This document shows positions 1 through 8,834 of a stretch of 64,000 bases of DNA, in pieces. The notes beneath the pieces are model-generated. The model was not told the DNA's origin. It saw only the letters and a list, made by a program, of their open reading frames with translations, and searched no databases. How positions within the stretch are numbered: the stretch's first letter is position 1; every line of letters begins with the position of its first letter. Source of the stretch: Hoyosella altamirensis (lineage in GTDB: Bacteria; Actinomycetota; Actinomycetes; Mycobacteriales; Mycobacteriaceae). The DNA is taken from positions 1-64,000 of the forward strand of contig NZ_JACHWS010000005.1 of assembly GCF_014191505.1 (NCBI RefSeq), given 5' to 3'. The translations under genes were made by a program, and so were the position numbers.

Positions 1-77
1 CCCTCTCGGCCCGGAGCTGATGATCTCAAGGCTAGGACCGCTAGTGTGATCTACGCAATACACGAAAGGGGTGACGC

Positions 78-1202
78 ATGCCAACAATCGGTATCTGCAT
101 GATCGTCAAAAACGAGGCCCACGTCATCCGCCGATGCCTCACCAGCGTGGAGCCTCTCGCCGACTATGTGCTGATCGTGGATACCGGGTCGACCGACGGC
201 ACGCAAGACATCGTCGACGAATATCTCGCTGAGTCAGGAAAGCAGGGAAAGGTACTGCAGGAACCATGGCGAGACTTTGCGTACAACCGCAGTTACGCAA
301 TGCAGAAGCTGCGCGAAGTCCGCACCGTCGATTACGGACTGATGATCGATGCCGACGCCGTTCTTGTGCCCGACGCTACTTTCGATGCCGAACGGTTTCG
401 AGACGCCCTGAAATACGACCTCTACGACATACCGATGATCACAGGAAAGGTGAGCTATCGACTGCCTTTGCTCTTCAGCAATCGTGCCGCCTTTTACTAT
501 CGCGGCGTTCTGCACGAATTTCTTGAGACTTCCCTCGCCCAGTCTCGCGGCGCCGTTTCCGGGTTCGTCATCAAGCAGTTCCAGGACAGCGCACGGAACA
601 GGAACCCGCGAAAGTACCTCGACGACGCGGATGTCCTGGCGGATGCGCTGAAGACCGAAACCGATCCCCTTATGCGTGCGCGCTACACGTTCTACCGAGC
701 CCAGTCACTGAAAGACGGTGGAGCACAGCGTGATGCGCTCGCCGCGTATCTCGAACGGGCCCAGCAGGGCTATTGGGAGCAGGAGGTGTTCGTCAGTCTG
801 TACCGGGCGGCGCAACTCAAAGAGGCCCTTGAGTTCGACGGCGCCGACGTCGTGCAGAGCTACCTTGCAGCCTTCGAGATATGCCAGCGTGTCGAGGCCC
901 TCCATGGCGCGATCCGGATGTGCCGCCTGCTCGGCAAGTATCACCAGGGCTACATTCTCGCCAAGCATGCCGTCGACACGTCGTGGAGCAGAACCGGCCT
1001 TTTTGTCGAGGAATGGATCCACGATTACGGTCTCCTCGACGAATACGCACTCGTCGCCTACTGGTCAGGGCATTATCGTGAATCCCACGACGTTTGGCGG
1101 CAGCTTCTGGCCACTGATTCACTCCCCGCCGTCGCGCGAAACCGAATCGAGCGCAACGCTGAATTCGCCGTGGCGAAACTCGCGGACGCTAGAGCCTCGT
1201 AG
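78..1202 (+). CDS. Family 2 glycosyltransferase with C-terminal helical (TPR-like) region
   Basis: This 374-residue protein opens with a GT-A glycosyltransferase domain. The N-terminal strand and helix (ICMIVKNEAHVIRRCL, from residue 6), the VDTGSTDGT nucleotide-binding loop and a DAD metal-binding motif at residues 91-93 are all visible. The domain runs to about residue 180. The remainder is a helical region rich in Ala, Tyr and Leu, like the TPR-type tail of SunS-like and related GT2 enzymes. The ATG follows a clear AAAGGGGTGA ribosome binding site. The next gene starts 6 bp downstream, so the two are probably co-transcribed. Acceptor and donor sugar cannot be inferred. No signal peptide or membrane segment is evident, so a cytoplasmic enzyme is likely. 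Confidence 0.8.
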   Translation: MPTIGICMIVKNEAHVIRRCLTSVEPLADYVLIVDTGSTDGTQDIVDEYLAESGKQGKVLQEPWRDFAYNRSYAMQKLREVRTVDYGLMIDADAVLVPDATFDAERFRDALKYDLYDIPMITGKVSYRLPLLFSNRAAFYYRGVLHEFLETSLAQSRGAVSGFVIKQFQDSARNRNPRKYLDDADVLADALKTETDPLMRARYTFYRAQSLKDGGAQRDALAAYLERAQQGYWEQEVFVSLYRAAQLKEALEFDGADVVQSYLAAFEICQRVEALHGAIRMCRLLGKYHQGYILAKHAVDTSWSRTGLFVEEWIHDYGLLDEYALVAYWSGHYRESHDVWRQLLATDSLPAVARNRIERNAEFAVAKLADARAS

Positions 1203-1208
1203 CCAATC

Positions 1209-2027
1209 ATGTCCCACCCGTTGACCCACACAGTTGCACAGATCAATGAGAGAGTGGCGTGGGCGTCGATCACGACCGGTCAGCCCAGCACTGGTGAATG
1301 GGCACTGTGCAGCCAGGCCGGCCCCGATTTCATCGCCGAATGGGAGGGCCGTGTCACGCATATGCTGCGACGCGACTTCCATCGGCACCACCCTATGGCT
1401 TCAGCGGCGTACGTCCTCGACTGGTATGCCAGCCTCTCCGGGTGCATCGGCGGCATGAGTTTCGGTCTTGCCCGGCGGGTACCGCGACTCGACCGTCATT
1501 CGCTGGCCTTCCATCGGCACAGCGAACACGCGTATCCCGACGGTATCGCCCTGCTTTCACCCAGGTTCTGGTGCCTCCCGTCAGACCCCGATGCCACACA
1601 CCACGAGGCGGACGTCGTCAGCACCGAACGAGATCTGGCACGCATCCTGCGCACCGAAATCCGGCGACATGCCGATGACTTCCTCACGGACTACCGTGGG
1701 GGCGCCCGATTGCCGCGGCGGCACCTCCTCGGCGTGTTCTTCGACAGTCTCGACACTGGGATGGCGATGCAGACCGGCGCGGAGCCCGCCCGGATCCTGG
1801 CCGGTGCGAAATCTGTTCTTCCCGGCGGGACTCGCGAATTCGGGGATGCCTCAACGATTACCGTCGTCCATGATTCGAAACAGCGCGCGCACTTAACGCG
1901 TAAACGGATCAGCTGTTGCTACTACTTCAAAGTCGCGGATGGTGGCGTCACCTGCGCAACGTGTCCGCGAACGAGCGACGAGCAACGCCTCGACCGTCTC
2001 GAACGCTTCGCGAACCAGCAGGATTGA
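1209..2027 (+). CDS. FhuF-like (2Fe-2S) protein, probable ferric-siderophore reductase
   Basis: This 272-residue protein ends in the cysteine pattern of the FhuF C-terminal domain: Cys236-Cys237, eleven residues, Cys249, two residues, Cys252. In E. coli FhuF these four cysteines bind an unusual 2Fe-2S cluster used to reduce hydroxamate-bound ferric iron. The N-terminal 200 residues are only weakly conserved, with a His-rich stretch at about 56-107. It lies 6 bp after the glycosyltransferase and probably belongs to the same transcript. No IdeR-type iron box was seen upstream. A siderophore-reductase role is inferred from the cysteine motif; a non-siderophore Fe-S role is possible. Confidence 0.65.
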   Translation: MSHPLTHTVAQINERVAWASITTGQPSTGEWALCSQAGPDFIAEWEGRVTHMLRRDFHRHHPMASAAYVLDWYASLSGCIGGMSFGLARRVPRLDRHSLAFHRHSEHAYPDGIALLSPRFWCLPSDPDATHHEADVVSTERDLARILRTEIRRHADDFLTDYRGGARLPRRHLLGVFFDSLDTGMAMQTGAEPARILAGAKSVLPGGTREFGDASTITVVHDSKQRAHLTRKRISCCYYFKVADGGVTCATCPRTSDEQRLDRLERFANQQD

Positions 2028-2030
2028 CAG

Positions 2031-2684
2031 TCAGTCTCGCACCAGCACTCCAAGCGCTCGGGCAAACACTGGAGCGAGCTCTACCAGCTGCAGCGGCGTG
2101 ATCATCGCTCCGCCCAAGCGTTCAGTTCCCGAAGCGATTGAGAGACGCGTCGCGCCCCGGAGATCGACGTCCTTGAGGGTCGCATGGTCCAGTTTGATCC
2201 CAGCGAGTTCGCTGCCCGTCACGGACACACGCTCCAGCGAGGCACCACCGAAGTCGGTATCCCGGAGGACGCAATCCGCGAACGTCACATCCCGCATCCG
2301 TGCACTGCGAAAATTCACAGAATCGAACTTACAATTGTGAAAAACAACCCGGCGAAACGTCACACCGTGCATCTCGACCCCTGCGAACGACGAGGTGACC
2401 AGCTCCGAATTCTGCCAGCTCGTGTCCGCGAATGTTCCGCTCACAAACTGTGAACCGTGTACCCACACCTCACTGAAGTGAGAACTCTGGAAAGAACTCG
2501 CCGTAGTCCTCAGCGCGTCGAAAGCGCATTCGGTGAACCTCACACCTTTCACCGCAAGGTCTGTCGCTTCCACCCCGTCGAACAGTGCGCAATCAGCCGA
2601 ATCGTCGCATTCCGGCAATGCACTGCGGCGTTCCAAATACTCCGCGTATGGGAGATCAGCTAGTGCTCTGGGGCTATCGCTCAT
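2031..2684 (-). CDS. Pentapeptide-repeat protein
   Basis: This 217-residue protein has about 25 consecutive A(D/N)LXX-type pentapeptide units from residue 35 to 185, for example DTDFG, GASLE, HATLK and DVDLR. Such repeats fold as a right-handed quadrilateral beta-helix. The C-terminal 30 residues are helical and lie outside the repeats. It has no signal peptide. The start overlaps the stop of the upstream YjbR gene by 11 bp, so translation is probably coupled. Members of the family include DNA-mimic gyrase protectors (MfpA/Qnr), but nothing here identifies the target. Its 3' end faces the FhuF-like gene with a gap of 3 bp. Confidence 0.8.
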   Translation of the reverse strand: MSDSPRALADLPYAEYLERRSALPECDDSADCALFDGVEATDLAVKGVRFTECAFDALRTTASSFQSSHFSEVWVHGSQFVSGTFADTSWQNSELVTSSFAGVEMHGVTFRRVVFHNCKFDSVNFRSARMRDVTFADCVLRDTDFGGASLERVSVTGSELAGIKLDHATLKDVDLRGATRLSIASGTERLGGAMITPLQLVELAPVFARALGVLVRD

Positions 2685-3051
2685 CGAGCGCTCTGATCAT
2701 CCGTTTCAGTGCTCCGAGCCGATACGACGTCTCAAGCAACTCGGCGATTTCCTGCAGGTCCGGCGTTTCCACCAGGAGGTCGAGTGCAAGCCAGCCGTAA
2801 GCGCCCGTATACGGCGGCACGAAGATCCGCGGATCCTGCCGCAGTGCTTCCGATTCCGAGAGGTCCGGACGGAACTCAAGGCTCAATCGCTCGCTGAGAC
2901 TCCCGTTGTAGATGCCGAACATCTTCTTCGCCCGGAAGGTTGGTCTTCCCCACGCCTCAACCTCTGCGGCCTCAGGCAAACTCAGCGCGATGTCACGGAT
3001 CTCATTCAGCCATGGGTCCGAGTCGGTGTACATCCGGGGGTGCGCCACCAC
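2674..3051 (-). CDS. MmcQ/YjbR family protein
   Basis: This small 125-residue protein has the YjbR/CyaY-like fold signature: ALSLPEAAEVEAWG near the N-terminus, then GRPTFRAKKMFG, and a C-terminal helix. YjbR proteins were proposed to bind DNA, but their cellular role is unclear. The annotated start is a GTG; an ATG six codons downstream (3033) is an equally plausible start because neither has a strong ribosome binding site. It sits between the HAD phosphatase (10 bp upstream) and the pentapeptide protein (11-bp overlap), suggesting a small operon transcribed leftwards from metH. Confidence 0.75.
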   Translation of the reverse strand: MVAHPRMYTDSDPWLNEIRDIALSLPEAAEVEAWGRPTFRAKKMFGIYNGSLSERLSLEFRPDLSESEALRQDPRIFVPPYTGAYGWLALDLLVETPDLQEIAELLETSYRLGALKRMIRALDER

Positions 3052-3061
3052 GCCAGACTAC

Positions 3062-3730
3062 TCATCGAGTCCAGACAGTATGAAGGTCTTCCCAGGACAG
3101 TCCCTCAAGACTTTCCCGCAGCACGCGTCCCGGCGCCGGCGCCATCGGTACCGCACACGGCACGACAAGCAATGCGCATCCTGCTGACTCGGCCGCTGCG
3201 CTGCCTGTCGGTGAATCCTCGATGGCGACGCAGTCCCCCGGGGCGAAACCGAGTTCGGCGGCAGCCCTGAGGTACGGCTCCGGTGACGGCTTGCCACGCT
3301 CAACCTCATCACCGCAGATGATGGCATCGAACCGGCTGCGCCCCAGCGTTCCGAGAGCCCGCTCAGTCAGCACGCGCTCGGTGTTGGTCACCAGCGCCAT
3401 CGGGACGCCAGCCGCCGCGACCATGTCGAGTGCCTCCTGCCCACCTGGCCGCCAGTCGATCCCCTGGTCGAACAGCTCCGATGTCTTATTACGCAGCCAT
3501 TTTCCTGCCTGAATCAGATCTTCGGGTTCGTAGGCCAGGCCGAGGTCGCTGAACAGGATCGTCAGACTGTGCGCCATGTTCGAACCCACCATGGCTTCTC
3601 GGCCGGCATGAGAGAGTTCACCGCCAAGATGCTCAGCAAGCAGATCGAGTGAAATATCCCAGATCTTTTCGCTATCGAGAAGCGTGCCGTCCATGTCCCA
3701 GAGAACGGCACGCGGACCAAGATCAGACAT
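3062..3730 (-). CDS. HAD-superfamily hydrolase (probable sugar-phosphate phosphatase)
   Basis: This is a 222-residue subfamily IA HAD phosphatase. Motif I is LWDMDGTLLDS with the nucleophile Asp12 and the acid/base Asp14. Motif II is VTNTE, a conserved Lys lies in the GKPSPEPYL segment, and motif IV is AIEDSPTGSAAA. A helical cap domain lies between motifs I and II. It resembles phosphoglycolate or beta-phosphoglucomutase-like phosphatases; the substrate is not predictable. The ATG at 3730 overlaps the end of metH by 8 bp, so I chose it over an in-frame codon at 3769 inside metH. Translational coupling to metH is likely. Confidence 0.85.
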   Translation of the reverse strand: MSDLGPRAVLWDMDGTLLDSEKIWDISLDLLAEHLGGELSHAGREAMVGSNMAHSLTILFSDLGLAYEPEDLIQAGKWLRNKTSELFDQGIDWRPGGQEALDMVAAAGVPMALVTNTERVLTERALGTLGRSRFDAIICGDEVERGKPSPEPYLRAAAELGFAPGDCVAIEDSPTGSAAAESAGCALLVVPCAVPMAPAPGRVLRESLEGLSWEDLHTVWTR

Positions 3731-6700
3731 TGAAGTACTTCGCTTCTGGATGGTGCAGAACAAAAGCATCGGTCGACTGTTCCGGATGCAGCTGTAGTTC
3801 CTCCGAGAGCGCTACACCGATCCGGCCCGGCTCGAGCAGCTCGACGAGCTTCACCCGATCTTCAAGGTTCGGGCAGGCGCCATAGCCGAACGAGTAGCGC
3901 GCGCCGCGATAGCCAAGCCGGAAGAATTCTTGTACGTCCGCTGGGTCTTCACGAGCGACAGCGGCCCCGTTGGGCATGATGAGTTCTTCCCGGACTCGCT
4001 GATGCCAGTATTCGGCGAGCGCCTCCGTAAGCTGCACGCCGATACCGTGCACTTCCAGGTAGTCGCGGTACTGGTCCTCTGCGAACAGCTCATTCGCGAA
4101 GTCCGCGATGGGCTGCCCCATGGTCACAAGCTGGAACGGCAGCACATCGACCTGTCCCGTCGCACGAGCCCTGGCCCGGGACCGGACGAAATCAGAGACG
4201 CACAGGAACCGGTCACGCTGCTGGCGCGGGAACTCGAACTCGAACCGCACCGGAGCGTCAGGATCCGGTGATTCGAGAACGAAGACGGTGTCACCCTCTG
4301 AGACGGCAGGAAAGTAGCCATACACGACAGCTGCGTGAGCGAGAATGCCTTCGGTACTCAGGCGGTCGAGCCAGTAGCGCAGGCGTGGGCGGCCCTCGGA
4401 TTCGACAAGCTCTTCATAAGAAGGCCCCTCCCCACCTCGCACGCCGCGCAAGCCCCACTGCCCGAGGAACAGGGCACGTTCGTCGAGCGTGGTCGAGTAC
4501 TCCGCAAGACTGATGCCCTTCACGATCCGGGTGCCCCAGAAGGGCGGCACAGGAACCTCGAGGTCCTCAGCGACGTCGGACCGCTCGGGAACAACCACCG
4601 GAGCCTGCTCCGCTTTCCGCTTCTCGGCGATCCGCTTCGACCGCTCGTGGCGCGCCTTGCGTTCCGCTTCTTTCTCGCGCGCGGCGACCGCTTCTGGGCT
4701 GTTCGGGTCAGGACCCTCGCCGCGCTTCTCTGCCATGATGGTGTCCATCAGCCGCAGGCCCTCGAACGCGTCACGTGCGTACAGCACATCACCGTGATAG
4801 ACCGCAGTCAGGTCATTCTCGACATAGGAACGGGTGAGCGCGGCGCCACCGAGAAGCACGGGAAACTTATCCGCGAACCCGCGGGAATTGAGCTCCTCGA
4901 GATTCTCCTTCATCACGACCGTGGACTTCACTAGAAGACCTGACATCCCGATAACGTCGGCCTTCTTCTCGACAGCCGCGTCAAGGATGTTCGCGATGGG
5001 CTGCTTGATACCGAGGTTGATAACCTCGTATCCGTTGTTCGACAGAATAATGTCGACAAGGTTCTTACCGATGTCGTGAACGTCCCCCTTGACGGTCGCG
5101 AGGACGATCCGTCCCTTGCCGGAATCCCCCGTCGCCTCCATGTGGGGTTCGAGATGCGCGACAGCAGTCTTCATGACCTCCGCGGAGGTCAGCACGAACG
5201 GCAATTGCATCTGTCCCGAACCGAAAAGCTCGCCGACCACCTTCATGCCGGCAAGGAGGTTCTCATTGATAATCGCGAGCGGCGGCTTCTCTTTCATTGC
5301 CTCTTCGAGGTCCGTGTCGAGGCCATTCCGTTCACCGTCGATGATTCGCCGTTCAAGCCGTTCAAAGAGCGGCAGTGCAGCAAGTTGCTCAGCCCGGGAT
5401 TCCCGTGCCGACGCAGCTGACACGCCCTCGAACAGGTCCATGAATTTCTGCAGCGGGTCATATCCCTCGCGGCGACGGTCATACACGAGATCGAGCGCCA
5501 CTTCACGCTGTTCGTCACCGATTTTCGACATCGGCAAGATCTTTGATGCGTGCACGATGGCCGTGTCGAGGCCAGCCTCGACACACTCGTGCAGAAACAC
5601 TGAATTGAGCACCTGCCGCGCGGCGGGGTTAAGACCGAACGAAATGTTCGAGAGCCCCAGCGTCGTGTGCACTTGGGGCCGCCGCTCCTTCAGCTGGCGG
5701 ATCGCCTCGATCGTGGCAGCGCCGTCTTTGCGGCTTTCTTCCATACCCGTACCGATGGTGAAGGTAAGGCAGTCGACGATGATGTCCTCGTCACGCAAGC
5801 CCCAGTTACCGGTGATGTCATCGATGAGGCGCTCCGCCACACGGACCTTGTCTTCGGCGGTACGAGCCTGTCCGGTTTCGTCGATGCACAGCGCGACCAC
5901 AGCAGCGCCGTGTTCCCTGACGAGGCGCATGATGCGATGGAAGCGGGAGTCCGGGCCGTCGCCGTCCTCGTAGTTGACCGAGTTGATCGCGCAGCGGCCA
6001 CCGAGGTGTTCGAGTCCTGCGCGCAGAACCTCTGGCTCTGTTGAATCAAGCATGATCGGCAGCGTTGAGGACGTCGCGAGACGGCTTGCAAGTTCCGACA
6101 TGTCCTCGGCGCCGTTGCGCCCGACGTAGTCGATGCACAGGTCGAGCATGTGCGCCCCGTCGCGCGTCTGGTCTTTCGCGATATCAAGGCATTTCTGGAA
6201 GTCGCCCGCGAGCATCGCTTCACGGAACGCTTTTGAGCCATTGGCGTTGGTGCGCTCACCGATCATCAGGATCGAACTGTCCTGCTTGAACGGCACGTGC
6301 GAGTACAGCGACGCTACCCCTGGCTCTGGCTGCGGATCGCGCTCAGCTTGCCGCGTCTCGAGTACGGCGGCACGCAGCTGGCGGATGTGCTCCGGCGTGG
6401 TGCCGCAGCAGCCACCGACAAGTGCAAGCCCGAATTCCCGCACAAAGCCGCTCAGCGCAACAGCAAGTTCCTCCGCCGTCAACGGATACTCCGCACCGTT
6501 GGCCCCGAGCACTGGGAGGCCAGCGTTCGGCATCACGGACACAGGCAGCCGGGAGTGCTTGGAAAGATGGCGCAGGTGCTCGCTCATCTCCTCTGGTCCC
6601 GTCGCGCAGTTCAGGCCAATCAGGTCGATACCGAGCGGTTCCAGCGCTGTCAGCGCCGCCCCGATCTCGCTGCCAAGCAGCATCGTTCCGGTCGTCTCGA

Positions 6701-7292
6701 CGGTGACATGGGTGATGATAGGCAACCGCGTGTTCGCCTGATCCATGGCATGCTGCGCGCCGATGATCGCTGCCTTCACCTGCAGCAAGTCCTGGCATGT
6801 CTCGATGAGGATGGCATCCGCTCCACCATCGATCATGCCCAGCGCGCACTCGGTATATGCGTCCCGCAGTGATGCGAATGGCGCGTGACCGAGCGTGGGG
6901 AGTTTGGTGCCCGGCCCAATCGACCCAAGTATGAACCGTGGCATCCCGTCGGCACTCGGACCGGTTTCGTCGGCCGCATCGCGCGCAATGCGCGTGCCCT
7001 TCTCCGCTAACTCGCGAATCCGGTCGGCGATGTCGTAATCGGCGAGGTTCGGCAAGTTGCAGCCGAACGTGTTCGTCTCGATCGCGTCGGCACCGGCTTC
7101 GAGATACGCGAGGTGGATATCGCGCAGCACATCAGGACGCGTGTCGTTGAGGATCTCGTTGCAGCCCTCGAGCTGACGGAAATCATCAAGCGTAAGGTGC
7201 GCGGCCTGCAACATTGTTCCCATGGCCCCGTCGCCGATGACAACACGCTGAGTGAGCGCATCAAGCAGGGACGTACGAACAGACACAGGCAT
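3723..7292 (-). CDS. metH: Cobalamin-dependent methionine synthase
   Basis: This is a 1189-residue MetH with its four modules in order. The homocysteine/zinc barrel is shown by NCATG near residue 228 and the GGCCG zinc-ligand pair near 293. The methyltetrahydrofolate-binding domain begins at ILMIGERTNANGS. The B12-binding module contains DVHDIGKN, which includes the lower axial His ligand. The C-terminal AdoMet reactivation domain contains YSFGYGACP. It transfers the methyl group of 5-methyltetrahydrofolate to homocysteine. The ATG at 7292 gives the expected N-terminus; an in-frame codon at 7412 would add 40 unrelated residues. The 150-bp upstream gap shows no B12-box (GCCACTG), so a cobalamin riboswitch is not apparent. 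Confidence 0.97.
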   Translation of the reverse strand: MPVSVRTSLLDALTQRVVIGDGAMGTMLQAAHLTLDDFRQLEGCNEILNDTRPDVLRDIHLAYLEAGADAIETNTFGCNLPNLADYDIADRIRELAEKGTRIARDAADETGPSADGMPRFILGSIGPGTKLPTLGHAPFASLRDAYTECALGMIDGGADAILIETCQDLLQVKAAIIGAQHAMDQANTRLPIITHVTVETTGTMLLGSEIGAALTALEPLGIDLIGLNCATGPEEMSEHLRHLSKHSRLPVSVMPNAGLPVLGANGAEYPLTAEELAVALSGFVREFGLALVGGCCGTTPEHIRQLRAAVLETRQAERDPQPEPGVASLYSHVPFKQDSSILMIGERTNANGSKAFREAMLAGDFQKCLDIAKDQTRDGAHMLDLCIDYVGRNGAEDMSELASRLATSSTLPIMLDSTEPEVLRAGLEHLGGRCAINSVNYEDGDGPDSRFHRIMRLVREHGAAVVALCIDETGQARTAEDKVRVAERLIDDITGNWGLRDEDIIVDCLTFTIGTGMEESRKDGAATIEAIRQLKERRPQVHTTLGLSNISFGLNPAARQVLNSVFLHECVEAGLDTAIVHASKILPMSKIGDEQREVALDLVYDRRREGYDPLQKFMDLFEGVSAASARESRAEQLAALPLFERLERRIIDGERNGLDTDLEEAMKEKPPLAIINENLLAGMKVVGELFGSGQMQLPFVLTSAEVMKTAVAHLEPHMEATGDSGKGRIVLATVKGDVHDIGKNLVDIILSNNGYEVINLGIKQPIANILDAAVEKKADVIGMSGLLVKSTVVMKENLEELNSRGFADKFPVLLGGAALTRSYVENDLTAVYHGDVLYARDAFEGLRLMDTIMAEKRGEGPDPNSPEAVAAREKEAERKARHERSKRIAEKRKAEQAPVVVPERSDVAEDLEVPVPPFWGTRIVKGISLAEYSTTLDERALFLGQWGLRGVRGGEGPSYEELVESEGRPRLRYWLDRLSTEGILAHAAVVYGYFPAVSEGDTVFVLESPDPDAPVRFEFEFPRQQRDRFLCVSDFVRSRARARATGQVDVLPFQLVTMGQPIADFANELFAEDQYRDYLEVHGIGVQLTEALAEYWHQRVREELIMPNGAAVAREDPADVQEFFRLGYRGARYSFGYGACPNLEDRVKLVELLEPGRIGVALSEELQLHPEQSTDAFVLHHPEAKYFNV

Positions 7293-7441
7293 GGACTCCA
7301 GGGTAGTGCGACAGTCGGGGTACTTCGGCAGGTTATCCCACTCACTGAGCCTATTCGGAATCGACGCGGAACCAGTTTGGCGCAACACCCGTGTTTCGTG
7401 CCGCATACACACAGATCGCCTAGCGGTCGTAGGCTGCGAGG

Positions 7442-8359
7442 GTGACCCTCCGCAATCTGACCCGTGAATCGCGCCCGCTGCGCGATCCGATCCTCATCGC
7501 CGCTTTTGAGGGGTGGAACGATGCCGGTGACGCTGCTAGCGATGCCGTCGAGTATCTCGAGCTGATCTGGGATGCGGAGCCCCTCGCTGAGATTGACCCA
7601 GATGACTATTACGACTACCAGGTGAATCGGCCCACAGTCCGGCTCGTCAGTGGCGTCTCCCGCGAACTGGACTGGCCAACGACGCGGCTTTCGGTCTGCA
7701 GACCTCCCGGCTCTGAGCGTGATGTCATCCTGCTGCGCGGCATCGAGCCGAACTTGCGGTGGAAAGCATTCTGCCGCGAACTGATCGACGCGACGGATGA
7801 CCTGGGCGTGGCCACCGTCATCATGCTTGGGGCGCTACTTGCCGACACTCCCCATACCCGGCCGGTACCCGTAAGCGGAACCGCGTACAGCGCCGAGGCA
7901 GCAAAGATTTACAACCTCGAGCAGACCAAGTACGAGGGTCCTACGGGGATTATCGGAGTATTGCAAGACGAGTGCGTGCGGCACGGCATCCCAGCCGTGT
8001 CGTTCTGGGCGGCGATCCCCCACTACGTCTCACAGCCGCCGAATCCCAAGGGAACCGTTGCGCTGCTGCGGCGCGTCGAGGATGTCCTCGATATCGAAGT
8101 ACCTCTTGGAGAGTTGCCCAGCCAGGCCGAGGAGTGGGAGCAGTCGATCACGGAGATGGCGAGCGAGGACGAAGAGATTGCTGATTACGTGCGGGCGCTG
8201 GAAGAGCGTGGGGACGCGGAAGATGATCTTGGCGAGCTGATGTCAAAAATTGACGGCGAGCAGATTGCGCACGAGTTCGAGCGGTATCTCCGGCGCCGGG
8301 GCCCGCGCGGGCACGGGGGCCACGGCGGCTCCGGCAATCCGGGCGGTTTCAGCCTGTAG
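7442..8359 (+). CDS. PAC2 (proteasome assembly chaperone) family protein
   Basis: This 305-residue PAC2-domain protein begins with the characteristic segment ending in IAAFEGWNDAGDAASDA, followed by a conserved GALLADTPHTRPVPVSG loop. The C-terminus is acidic, then Gly/His-rich (RRRGPRGHGGHGG). In actinobacteria the family has been discussed in connection with the proteasome, but its activity is not established. It is divergent from metH, as in M. tuberculosis (Rv2125/Rv2124c, recalled order). The start is GTG. A TAGGCT hexamer at 7430-7435 ends 6 bp upstream, so a leaderless transcript is possible. Confidence 0.85.
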   Translation: MTLRNLTRESRPLRDPILIAAFEGWNDAGDAASDAVEYLELIWDAEPLAEIDPDDYYDYQVNRPTVRLVSGVSRELDWPTTRLSVCRPPGSERDVILLRGIEPNLRWKAFCRELIDATDDLGVATVIMLGALLADTPHTRPVPVSGTAYSAEAAKIYNLEQTKYEGPTGIIGVLQDECVRHGIPAVSFWAAIPHYVSQPPNPKGTVALLRRVEDVLDIEVPLGELPSQAEEWEQSITEMASEDEEIADYVRALEERGDAEDDLGELMSKIDGEQIAHEFERYLRRRGPRGHGGHGGSGNPGGFSL

Positions 8360-8362
8360 CGT

Positions 8363-8731
8363 TCACGCGACGAACCGGGCAGCGGCGCGCTTATGAGACG
8401 GCGCGAGGGAGACCGCGACACGTCCCGAGCCGACGCCCATCACCTCGACCGAATAAACGGGCGGTGCCCACACATCAATTCCGCAGCTGTCGTCGACAGC
8501 CTGCGCGCCGTCGGCGACCTGGATGAACACCGGGCGATCGGGATCCCCGCCGATCAGGAATGTGACGCTTTGGCTTTTCTGCGCTGAGAATCGCGCGGCC
8601 GCGTGCCCTGGTATCGCACGCGGCGCAGTCTCAGCCCGATTCACCGCAAGATAATCCTGCCCAGCAGTGTCTAGTTCGAGCGTTTCCTCAGTCATATTCG
8701 TCACACTCAGGGTGACACTGCCGCCGGTCAT
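8363..8731 (-). CDS. Hypothetical protein, beta-rich
   Basis: This is a 122-residue protein of unknown function. It is rich in short beta-strand-like segments (SVTLSVTN, VTFLIGG, YSVEVMGVGSG) and lacks a signal peptide or transmembrane segment. It has one Cys. The ATG at 8731 is preceded by GGGAG at a spacing of 9 nt, so I prefer it to the TTG at 8740. It converges on the PAC2 gene with only 3 bp between the stops. I do not recognise a family. Confidence 0.6.
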   Translation of the reverse strand: MTGGSVTLSVTNMTEETLELDTAGQDYLAVNRAETAPRAIPGHAAARFSAQKSQSVTFLIGGDPDRPVFIQVADGAQAVDDSCGIDVWAPPVYSVEVMGVGSGRVAVSLAPSHKRAAARFVA

Positions 8732-8834
8732 CCGGATCAACTCCCACGCACATGTAGTTCGCTCCCCACATCCGCCAGCAAACTCAGCAGATGTGCTTCT
8801 ATAGGTGTATCGGCAGTTGACCCGTCAACGTTTC

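Noticed and set aside
7293-7441. Possible cobalamin riboswitch upstream of metH
   Set aside because: Neither strand has a GCCACTG-type B12 box or a plausible B12-element core in the 150-bp gap.
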